Assembly (NCBI GenBank): GCA_034419075.1
Contig: DAOULR010000013.1
Span: forward strand, 1-58,047
Direction of reading: 5' to 3'
From: E44-bin88 sp034419075
GTDB lineage: Bacteria; Chloroflexota; Dehalococcoidia; Dehalococcoidales; BS750m-G39
Length of the DNA: 58,047 nt
Below the pieces are notes generated by a model. It worked only from the letters and a program-made list of their open reading frames with translations, was not told the DNA's origin and ran no database searches. Positions 50,279-56,680 of this stretch are shown here, one piece after another. The position numbers were made by a program, and so were the translations under genes. The stretch's first letter is position 1. The number at the start of each line of letters is the position of its first letter.

Positions 50279-51269
50279 CTTCTTTCTTCTCCAGCGCTAT
50301 AGCTATAATCCTCTCGATAAACTGGGGGTAGCTCATGCCAGCGGCCTCCGCCTGGCGTACCGAACCAGCACCGGGGGAGATATCAGGGTTAGGGTTGACC
50401 TCGATAACATTTAGCTGCCCCACCCTGTCCCGCCTCATATCCACTCTAGCATAGCCGCGGCAACCGAGCAAACCAAAGACGGCAAGGGCAGTGCGTGAGA
50501 TATCCTCTCTTTCTTTGTCTCCGATTCTAGCTGGGCAGACTACCTTGGTGCCCTTAAAATAATCGCTGTCGGGCTGCCACTTGGCGGCGTAGGTAAGCAT
50601 ATTAGGTATTCCCTTTGGTAATGAGTAGGCTATCTCGGAAACGGGCAGGACGGTGCCACCGAGCACGGTGACGTTGAACTCTCGCCCTTCAATAAAGTGC
50701 TCCACTAGAGCCTGCCCGCCATAATATCGGCTGACGGCGGTCACCTGATTCTCCAGCGAGGCGAAGTCACTAACCACGTTATCTGCCGCAAGTCCGTGGC
50801 TGGCGTCCTCGCGACGGGGCTTGACGATGCAGGGGTAGCTTAAACGAAAACTCGATAGCGTCTCGGGGCGGAGCAATTGGAAATCAGGGGTATTGATGCC
50901 AGCGCTCTTTAAAACCGTTTTGGTCTTGGCCTTATCCAGGGCCAGCTTTAACGCTCCAGTGGGGCAACCAGTGAAGGGAACTTTAAGCGCCGCTAGAATC
51001 TCGGCTATCTCGGCCTCTGTCTCCGGGTGGCCGGCAAAGCCCTCGAAGAGATTGAAGACCAGGTCGGCCTCCAGGGAAGCGAGCCTTTGCCAGACGCGGG
51101 GCAGGGGTGGCGACAGGGGGACTTTGACCACGCCGTAGCCCAGCTCGAGTAGGGCGTCATTTACCGCCTCCACGGCCTCGAGGACGCCGCTAACGGCGGC
51201 TCGTTCACCACGCTCGTCATAGCGGCTTTTCAGGGGCTGGTTGTAGACGATGGCTATACGGCGACGCAC
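50190..51269 (-). CDS. ATP-grasp ligase, D-alanine-D-alanine-ligase-like (copy 2)
   Basis: A ~359-aa ATP-grasp enzyme. The N-terminal half has RIAIVYNQPLKSRYDERGE and DLVFNLFEGFAGHPETEAEIAEIL. The grasp core has LALDKAKTKTVLKSAGI, YPCIVKPRREDASHGL, ALVEHFIEGREFNVTVLGG and the metal-site end YARVDMRRDRVGQLNVIEVNPNPDISPGAG. The N/E residues that bind Mg are intact. The C-terminal ~30 residues (EDEDQDTPHGKNRQG...) extend into the next gene and look disordered. I use GTG 51269 (AAGG 8 nt upstream); GTG 51278 is possible. Confidence 0.88.
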   Translation of the reverse strand: MRRRIAIVYNQPLKSRYDERGERAAVSGVLEAVEAVNDALLELGYGVVKVPLSPPLPRVWQRLASLEADLVFNLFEGFAGHPETEAEIAEILAALKVPFTGCPTGALKLALDKAKTKTVLKSAGINTPDFQLLRPETLSSFRLSYPCIVKPRREDASHGLAADNVVSDFASLENQVTAVSRYYGGQALVEHFIEGREFNVTVLGGTVLPVSEIAYSLPKGIPNMLTYAAKWQPDSDYFKGTKVVCPARIGDKEREDISRTALAVFGLLGCRGYARVDMRRDRVGQLNVIEVNPNPDISPGAGSVRQAEAAGMSYPQFIERIIAIALEKKEDEDQDTPHGKNRQGIGNKDSARHARVQAC

Positions 51270-52252
51270 GGCGAGCACCTTTTCAGCGCGGCCTCAAATA
51301 CTGCCTGTATCAGACCATGGTGCGTCCAGCCCAGCTTACGGGCCATGATGACTAGGTCGCTGTATGTACCCAGTCCAGGCAGGGGGTTTATCTCCAGAAA
51401 GTAAGGCACCTCCTCGAGGCTGAGCCTGAAATCGATACGGGCGAAGTCGCGGCAGCTTAAGCACTTAAAAATCTTCAGGCTGGCGTGGATTATTCTCTCT
51501 TTAGTCTCGTTGGGGAGATTGGGCGGCGATTCGTAATCAACCAGGTTGAGGTAGTCGCGCTTCACCTCCAAAGAATAGACAAAGCGTTCCTCCTTATTTC
51601 TGGGCAGTATGCGCATCATGCCGATTACCCTGGGCGGCGCGTTGCCGATAATGCCCACGGTGACTTCGTCGCCACTGATAAATTCTTCTACCATCACCGG
51701 CTGATGGTAATCGTTGAGGAGGCGGTTTACCTCCTCCTGTAGCTGTTCTGTATTGTCCACCACCGAGCTCAGGCGGATGCCCTTGCTTGAACCTTCATAG
51801 GCGGGCTTGACAATGGCTGGGAATCTTTCCCAGGTTATTTTGCTCAGCTCCGCCTCATCATTGACGAGCCGCCACTGCGGGGTAGCCACACCCTCGGCGG
51901 CCACCAGCTTCTTGGCCCAGGGCTTGTCTAGGCAGACCGTCAGGCAGTGAGAATCCGAGCCGCTATAGGGGATGCCCATCATTTCCAGTACAGTGGGCAC
52001 CTGGGATTCGCGGCTGCGGGAGTTGCCTCGCCCCTCGGCGATATTGAAGACAAAGTCAACCTTCTCCCGAAGGATATTCTCCAAGAACTCCCCGCCCCCG
52101 CCCAGCATAACCACCGAGTGTCCGGTGGCGTTAAGAGTGGCGGCGATAGTCTCTACCGTCTCCCGCGAATCATACTCCTCCAAGGCGTCTTCGGGGTCGG
52201 CGGTATCCAGGGGCACGGCTGACTTAAGGTCGTAGGCTAAGCCTATCAGCAT
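51254..52252 (-). CDS. ATP-grasp ligase, D-alanine-D-alanine-ligase-like (copy 1)
   Basis: A ~332-aa ATP-grasp enzyme. Motifs: DFVFNIAEGRGNSRSRESQVPTVLEMMGIPYSGSD (Ddl-like N-terminal loop), CLDKPWAKKLVAAEGV, FPAIVKPAYEGSSKGI, VMVEEFISGDEVTVGIIGN, and FARIDFRLSLEEVPYFLEINPLPGLGTYSDL at the metal site. It differs from the second copy by low overall similarity, so the pair is not a recent duplication; they may add different building blocks. ATG 52252 overlaps the kamA stop (GTGATG). Confidence 0.88.
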   Translation of the reverse strand: MLIGLAYDLKSAVPLDTADPEDALEEYDSRETVETIAATLNATGHSVVMLGGGGEFLENILREKVDFVFNIAEGRGNSRSRESQVPTVLEMMGIPYSGSDSHCLTVCLDKPWAKKLVAAEGVATPQWRLVNDEAELSKITWERFPAIVKPAYEGSSKGIRLSSVVDNTEQLQEEVNRLLNDYHQPVMVEEFISGDEVTVGIIGNAPPRVIGMMRILPRNKEERFVYSLEVKRDYLNLVDYESPPNLPNETKERIIHASLKIFKCLSCRDFARIDFRLSLEEVPYFLEINPLPGLGTYSDLVIMARKLGWTHHGLIQAVFEAALKRCSPCVAV

Positions 52253-53574
52253 CACTGATCCCTCAGTTTCTTGACGGCTACGGGTACCTTAACCTCTACA
52301 AGTGCCGTTATCGGCTTGGTTTTAGCCCTGGAGCGGGGATTATGGCAGTGGTAGATATGGCTGCGGTAGTTCCTGACCAGGAGCTCGTCGCCGCTTTGCC
52401 CCAGGATATAGTTGGGTTGCACCGGGACCTTGCCCCCACCCTGGGGGAGGTCGATGACAAAGGTAGGCACGGCCAGCCCTGAGGTGTAGCCGCGCATACC
52501 CTCGATTATCTTTAGCCCTGTCTCCACCGGGGTGCGCAGGTGTTCCGTCCCCTCTACCTCGTCGCATTGGAAGAGATAGTAAGGGCGCACCTTAGCTTTA
52601 AGCAGCCCCTGGCACAGCTTGGTCTGCATCTCCACGGTGTCATTAATACCGCGCAACAGCACGCTCTGGTTGTTCACCGGAACGCCACTCCGCACCAGCT
52701 TATCGCAGGCAGCGGCTGCCTCCGGGGTCAGCTCGCGGTAATGGTTAAAATGCGTGTTGAGCCATATCGGGCCGTATTTAGACAGCATGGCGCAAAGCTC
52801 ATCATCTATACGCTGGGGTAAGACCACGGGGAAACGACTGCCGATACGGATAATCTCAACGTGCTCTATCCGCCGCAACCGGGAGATAACACTCTCCAGG
52901 TGTGGGGTGGATAGCGTTAGAGGATCACCGCCGGAGATGACCACATCCCTGATTACCTTGTGATTACGGATATATTCCAGCATGGCTTCGACTTCGCTGG
53001 TAGTGCGCACCCACCCCCCATTGTGCCACTCCCTTTTTCGCGTGCAGTGGCGGCAGAGCATGGGACAGATATCGGTCAGCACCATTAAGACGCGGTCAGG
53101 GTAGCGATGCACTAGCCCGGGGACTACCGAGTCCCGCCTCTCCTCAAGGGGGTCTTCGCTGCCGATGCCGGCCAGGGCTATCTCGTCAAAGACAGGCACC
53201 GCTTGCATCCTGATGGGGTCATTGGGGTCGGTGGGGTCAATCAATGAGAGGTAGTAGGGAGTTATCGCCAGCGGGTACTTGATGGTGACCTGCCTGAGCC
53301 TGCTTTGTTCTTCAGCCGTCAGCGGTATATATCTGGCCAGCTCGTCAACAGTGGTAATGCGGTGGCGGAAGTGCCACTTCCAGTCGTTCCAGAGGTTATC
53401 CGGTATATGCCCAAAGAAACGTCGTCTCTGGGCGCCAGTACTGGGAGGCTCTTCCTCAAGAGTCAGTAGGGCAGTTTCGCCGGGAGGTTCCTCTTCAACC
53501 TCGGCGGCAGTTTCCCTAAAATATTTTTCCGCCCTCGGGGCGGATTGTTTTTTCATCGTAGAAGGTGCTTTCAC
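52252..53574 (-). CDS. KamA-family radical SAM aminomutase (lysine 2,3-aminomutase-like)
   Basis: A 440-aa PLP- and [4Fe-4S]-dependent aminomutase. The radical SAM motif is ICPMLCRHCTRKRE (CxxxCxxC). PLP/lysine-family blocks follow: VVISGGDPLTLS, IIRIGSRFPVVLPQRI, WLNTHFNHYRELTPEA, VNNQSVLLRGIND and VPTFVIDLPQGGGKVPVQPNYILGQ (PLP Lys in GGGK). The N-terminal ~50 residues are an extra acidic extension. The C-terminal Cys cluster of clostridial LAM is missing. One substrate-site Asp is kept while another appears as Asn, so lysine is not certain. Start GTG 53574. Confidence 0.88.
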   Translation of the reverse strand: MKAPSTMKKQSAPRAEKYFRETAAEVEEEPPGETALLTLEEEPPSTGAQRRRFFGHIPDNLWNDWKWHFRHRITTVDELARYIPLTAEEQSRLRQVTIKYPLAITPYYLSLIDPTDPNDPIRMQAVPVFDEIALAGIGSEDPLEERRDSVVPGLVHRYPDRVLMVLTDICPMLCRHCTRKREWHNGGWVRTTSEVEAMLEYIRNHKVIRDVVISGGDPLTLSTPHLESVISRLRRIEHVEIIRIGSRFPVVLPQRIDDELCAMLSKYGPIWLNTHFNHYRELTPEAAAACDKLVRSGVPVNNQSVLLRGINDTVEMQTKLCQGLLKAKVRPYYLFQCDEVEGTEHLRTPVETGLKIIEGMRGYTSGLAVPTFVIDLPQGGGKVPVQPNYILGQSGDELLVRNYRSHIYHCHNPRSRAKTKPITALVEVKVPVAVKKLRDQ

Positions 53575-53596
53575 CTTAGTTTTGTCTCCTTTAGAG

Positions 53597-53653
53597 TTAA
53601 TTTCTGGTGAACCTAGCTAACTCCATCAAGCTCACATTTTCTTTATCTCCTCC
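53597..53653 (-). other. Leader with start-stop mini-ORF and 9-codon ORF upstream of the aminomutase gene
   Basis: In the predicted leader a strong ribosome site GGAGGAG (53653-53647) is followed after 9 nt by ATG immediately followed by TGA (53637-53632). Shortly downstream, ATG 53626 opens MELARFTRN and stops at 53597. Neither is known. They may tune translation of the GTG-initiated gene. Confidence 0.4.
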
Positions 53654-53670
53654 AAATAGTTATAAAACCC

Positions 53671-53699
53671 TTGACCTGTAACGATTTTCCTGTTACAAT
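53671..53699 (+). promoter_or_regulatory. Promoter of the winged-helix gene with embedded operator
   Basis: TTGACC (53671-53676), 17 bp, TACAAT (53694-53699). The spacer is almost exactly the inverted repeat TGTAAC-9-GTTACA (53677-53697), a classic operator position. The likely repressor is the downstream HTH protein itself. Confidence 0.7.
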
Positions 53700-53737
53700 A
53701 TACTAGAATTAAATTTCAATAATTCGATTACAGAATA

Positions 53738-53765
53738 ATTATAAACATTTTGGGAAGTTTGTCAA
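53738..53765 (-). promoter_or_regulatory. Promoter of the aminomutase/ATP-grasp operon
   Basis: On the minus strand TTGACA (53765-53760), 16 bp, TATAAT (53743-53738), both perfect. The start near 53731 gives a ~157-nt leader that passes through the oppositely oriented promoter at 53671-53699 and its operator. Confidence 0.78.
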
Positions 53766-53835
53766 GTGGTTAGCGACTTTTTGGCCAAAACTGGCAGAAT
53801 CGCGGCTAACTAGAGAGGCTTAAGGAGGCACGAGT

Positions 53836-54141
53836 ATGCCGAGATGGAAATTTGTTACCAATCATGCTTTGGTGCTGTGTCTTATTGCCCAGCAGCCGCG
53901 AATCACCGCTCGCGAAATCTCTCTGTCGCTGGGCATAACCGAGAGGACCACCCACAACATCATCTCTGACCTTGAAGCCAACGGCTACATTACCAAGACG
54001 AGGGAAGGCAGGCGTATCAGGTACAGCATTGACCTGGAGATGCCACTCCGCCATAAGATGCACGAGGACAAAGCAGTGGGTGACCTCCTGGAAATTCTGG
54101 GGTGGGAAAAAGGGCGTAATAGGGCAAAGAGCGCGGCTTAA
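53836..54141 (+). CDS. Winged-helix transcriptional regulator
   Basis: A 101-aa DNA-binding protein: FVTNHALVLCLIAQQPRITAREISLSLGITERTTHNIISDLEANGYITKTREGRRIRYSID is a complete MarR/ArsR-like winged helix (recognition helix TERTTHNIISDLEA, wing TKTREGRRIRYSI). The C-terminal helix (PLRHKMHEDKAVGDLLEILG) may dimerise. There is no visible ligand domain. GGAGG lies 8 nt upstream of ATG. It is transcribed away from the aminomutase operon and probably controls both, through TGTAAC-N9-GTTACA. Confidence 0.85.
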   Translation: MPRWKFVTNHALVLCLIAQQPRITAREISLSLGITERTTHNIISDLEANGYITKTREGRRIRYSIDLEMPLRHKMHEDKAVGDLLEILGWEKGRNRAKSAA

Positions 54142-54149
54142 AGCAGGAA

Positions 54150-54250
54150 AGTGAGCCGCGGAGGACTCGAACCTCGGTGGGGTGATGGGTAAAGGTGGCA
54201 GAGGACGAGGCCTGGGGGAGTGGGTTGGTGAGCCGCGGAGGACTCGAACC
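54150..54250. repeat. Right boundary repeat: two tRNA 3'-end fragments with ~57-bp spacer
   Basis: Copies of GTGAGCCGCGGAGGACTCGAACCTC occur at 54151 and, extended, at 54229. They are separated by a spacer carrying GGTGGGGTGATGGGTAAAGG and GAGGACGAGGCCTGGGGGAG. The arrangement and orientation equal those at 47951-48051, 6.2 kb to the left, making the pair direct repeats around the aminomutase/ATP-grasp island. Confidence 0.8.
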
Positions 54251-54270
54251 TCCAACCGGCTGATTAAGAG
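54226..54270 (-). other. 3' half of tRNA-Lys(CTT): attachment-site remnant
   Basis: On the minus strand: anticodon loop CTCTTAA (anticodon CTT), stem TCAGC, variable loop CGGTT, T-arm GGAGGTTCGAGTCCTCC, acceptor GCGGCTC, discriminator A and encoded CCA. The 5' half is absent. Upstream of the loop the sequence becomes unrelated and AT-rich (TTCTTATAT). The break at the anticodon loop is a typical tyrosine-recombinase crossover, so this is the displaced 3' half left by an integration event. Confidence 0.82.
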
Positions 54271-54339
54271 ATATAAGAAGTGTATACCAAAGGGTGAAAA
54301 CGGGTCTTTTTAATCCCTGTTTGTAGGCGATTTAGCTTT

Positions 54340-54385
54340 GGGTGGTGCTGTTCAGTACCACCCTGTTTTTTATGGTGGTGAACAG
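54340..54385 (+). terminator. Terminator hairpin with competing alternative hairpin
   Basis: GGGTGGT (54340-54346) pairs with ACCACCC (54357-54363), followed by TGTTTTTT, a terminator. The strand ACCACC can instead pair with GGTGGT (54374-54379), extended by CTGTTC (54348-54353) with GAACAG (54380-54385). The two structures are mutually exclusive. Confidence 0.6.
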
Positions 54386-54388
54386 TTC

Positions 54389-54412
54389 GTTAGCAAAAAT
54401 GTTAGCAAAAAT
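54389..54412. repeat. Tandem 12-bp repeat next to the attachment half-site
   Basis: GTTAGCAAAAAT occurs twice in immediate succession (54389-54400, 54401-54412), about 120 nt inside the element. Position suits recombinase arm-type or accessory-protein sites. A -10-like TATAAT follows at 54449-54454, 31 nt before the next gene. Confidence 0.55.
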
Positions 54413-54485
54413 TTATGATAATAGCTTTTTCAATGTTTAAATATCATGTATAATCTAGGAAAATTCATTACAATGTGGTTAAGCT

Positions 54486-56411
54486 GTGGAAGTTGAAAAA
54501 ACAGTAGTAGACTTTATACATGATTATATAGTCATCGATGATAAAGACTATAAATTGCTAAATAATGATTTCGCAAAGAGGGAACTTCAAAGACTTAGCG
54601 AAATAGCACACTTAGGTTTAATGGCAAAGCTTAGAAGATTAGTGAGGCATGACAAACTAGAGCACGCTTATGGAACATATTGGTTATGCGCCCAATGCCT
54701 TAAGGGGAACCAAAAACTAGTTAGCGATCGTGTGCCTTTCAGAATTGCCGGCATTTTACACGGAATCGGTCACGCTCCATTTTCATACGATACAGAATAT
54801 GCGATAGCAAAGCTATATAATATACACGAACCAAGTCGGAAATGGATTGATGATGTTTTTGATGTGTGCATAGATTTCACGAATGAACCAGGTGTGAAAA
54901 AAGCTGCCCGTGACATGAAATCAAATTTGGATTACAAGTTGCTATATCGATGGTTTGGTGCATATAAAATAGCAAAATCGGGTGATAATGAGTTTAATAA
55001 TGACATTGGTAAGCAAGTAGCACGTATTTTATTAGACTCGGACATTATACAAAGTAGACTACTATACGAGTTAGATAGAATAGATTACATACTGAGAGAT
55101 TTTCTCTATTTGTCAATAGGTCGTATCGATCTTAATTTTCCCGTGTTACTAAAACAATTCGATAAAAGAACAGGCGATGTGCTTATTAGACCTGAAGTGT
55201 CTGAGATTATTGAAACGACGAGCGACTGTTTATGTGACCTTGCATATCTTAATCACGAGGAAAGATGTTTAAGGCAATTATTTGAAAAAAGAGTTGTGAA
55301 GCAAGTAATTAATGGCAATTACTCAGTAGAGGAAATCATTAATCTTAAAAGCGACAGGGATATGGAGAATCAGCTAATGGAAGCTGGTCCTGATGGATTA
55401 GATCTAGAGGAAAGCGTAAGAAAGATAAAAAGTAGAGAAATATTCCAAGTGGCAAGCGTACCAGGGGATTCAGGTGAAGAATCGCTTTTTGATGTAGAGA
55501 TGGATCTTGTAAGAACTAATAGAGCAGGAATTCATAAATATCCTAGTAAAAAGGGTATATATATTCAATGCACTCCAGATCCGTATTTTAGCTATATGAG
55601 GCCCTTTATATTCATAGATTCCGGTTTTATAACTTCTATTGTATATGATTCGAAATGCAAATCTCCGCAACACGTGATAACAGTGCTGAAAAGGGCTGAA
55701 AGATGGTTACCGGCAAATCTGTATGGAGTGGGTACATCTTTGGGGTTGAGTGCTTTAGAATTCATTACAGGTCTTGAGGTTGAAAAAAGCGCGGAAAGAT
55801 ATTCTGACATTGTTAGCGGTATAGTATTACGCAATATTCGGATACCTGAAGATGGATGGAAACCAGAATTGTTTAACGAATTATGGCCTTTATATAACCA
55901 AGCACCACAAATTTTCGCTAGATATGAAGATGAAAAGGGGTTTTTAGCTAATCATTTTATAGAATTCCCCGAACACTGGAGTAACGAAATAGTAGAAAGG
56001 GTGCTTGCAGATTGTAAACAAGCTTTTAGAAATATTAGAAGACGCCATACAGAGCAACAGGGACTATACGATGATAGAAGAGACAGGATGTTGGAATATA
56101 TTAAGTATCTTGAAAACGTCTTGATATTCAATAAGAAAAATATCAAAGGTTGGGTATTACCTTCGATAAGACTCATAAAGAAGGATAGTATATACGCAGA
56201 AGTAGATGTTGTAAATATCTATGTAGATAAAGAATTCACTTGTCCTGTGAAGATTGAATTATTTGAAGTGAGTAATAATGCTTCTAGAGACAATAAAGAA
56301 GAAAACAGGAGAAAATTAAGGAATGTAGCTTACCAGATATCGTCTCGATTTGGGAAAATTACAACGGAAATTAGTGGATATTTTAATGAGGAAAAGATCG
56401 ACATATCATAG
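54486..56411 (+). CDS. HD-superfamily (SAMHD1/dGTPase-like) protein with altered HD motif
   Basis: A 641-aa protein. The N-terminal ~210 residues match HD phosphohydrolases of the SAMHD1/Dgt type: RRLVRHDKLEHAYGTYWL (His60), GILHGIGHAPFSYDTEYA (His92, Gly93, His96) and LLYELDRIDYILRD (Asp197/200/205). The Asp of the HD pair is Gly, so the usual metal site is incomplete. The remaining ~430 residues match nothing I recognise. The GTG start has no ribosome site. It is strongly AT-rich, unlike the chromosome. Cargo of the element, possibly nucleotide-related defence or immunity (inference). Confidence 0.7.
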   Translation: MEVEKTVVDFIHDYIVIDDKDYKLLNNDFAKRELQRLSEIAHLGLMAKLRRLVRHDKLEHAYGTYWLCAQCLKGNQKLVSDRVPFRIAGILHGIGHAPFSYDTEYAIAKLYNIHEPSRKWIDDVFDVCIDFTNEPGVKKAARDMKSNLDYKLLYRWFGAYKIAKSGDNEFNNDIGKQVARILLDSDIIQSRLLYELDRIDYILRDFLYLSIGRIDLNFPVLLKQFDKRTGDVLIRPEVSEIIETTSDCLCDLAYLNHEERCLRQLFEKRVVKQVINGNYSVEEIINLKSDRDMENQLMEAGPDGLDLEESVRKIKSREIFQVASVPGDSGEESLFDVEMDLVRTNRAGIHKYPSKKGIYIQCTPDPYFSYMRPFIFIDSGFITSIVYDSKCKSPQHVITVLKRAERWLPANLYGVGTSLGLSALEFITGLEVEKSAERYSDIVSGIVLRNIRIPEDGWKPELFNELWPLYNQAPQIFARYEDEKGFLANHFIEFPEHWSNEIVERVLADCKQAFRNIRRRHTEQQGLYDDRRDRMLEYIKYLENVLIFNKKNIKGWVLPSIRLIKKDSIYAEVDVVNIYVDKEFTCPVKIELFEVSNNASRDNKEENRRKLRNVAYQISSRFGKITTEISGYFNEEKIDIS

Positions 56412-56423
56412 AAGGGGAATAAG

Positions 56424-56600
56424 ATGCCTAGAAAAACACCTAAAATGAAAAAAGTGTCATTTACAGCCACTAAGCGGGTTGATAAGCCGGTCCGTGTTTC
56501 CTTTTCCACTAAAACCGGAAAAAGAGTAAAATTCACCGCATCCAGGAAAGTATCTGTACCAATGAAAGTTACTTTCTACAAAAGAGTGAAAAGCAAATAA
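56424..56600 (+). CDS. 58-aa strongly basic repeat protein
   Basis: Starts at ATG 56424 with GAAGGGGAA upstream, 12 nt after the HD-protein stop. The 58 residues are about one third Lys/Arg and contain about four repeats of a beta-strand-like unit: KVSFTATKRV, RVSFSTKTGKRV, VKFTASRKV, KVTFYKRV. There is no signal or Cys. The pattern suits a small nucleic-acid-binding beta-sheet protein. I know no family for it. Confidence 0.72.
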   Translation: MPRKTPKMKKVSFTATKRVDKPVRVSFSTKTGKRVKFTASRKVSVPMKVTFYKRVKSK

Positions 56601-56606
56601 GTTGAC

Positions 56607-56669
56607 TTGACATTTCTGGAGAAATGTGGTACTCTAGTACTTATACTAGTACTAGAGTATTTTTATTTT
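56607..56669 (+). promoter_or_regulatory. Promoter/operator or terminator with 11-bp inverted repeat
   Basis: TTGACA (56607-56612) is 17 bp from TACTCT (56630-56635). TACTCTAGTAC (56630-56640) and GTACTAGAGTA (56649-56659) are perfect inverted repeats with an 8-nt loop, followed by TTTTTATTTT. It can be an operator covering the -10 of the LuxR-type gene, a terminator of the upstream gene, or both. Confidence 0.65.
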
Positions 56670-56680
56670 GAGGTGAATTA

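Noticed and set aside
53806..54255. Minus-strand open frame of 149 codons
   Set aside because: It is antisense to the well-supported winged-helix gene and includes the tRNA-derived repeats; no protein-like features.
54226..54270. A complete tRNA-Lys gene
   Set aside because: The acceptor 5' strand, D-arm and 5' anticodon strand are absent to the right; only the 3' half is present.
54486..56411. Calling this protein an active dGTPase
   Set aside because: The Asp of the HD pair is Gly, so activity cannot be assumed.
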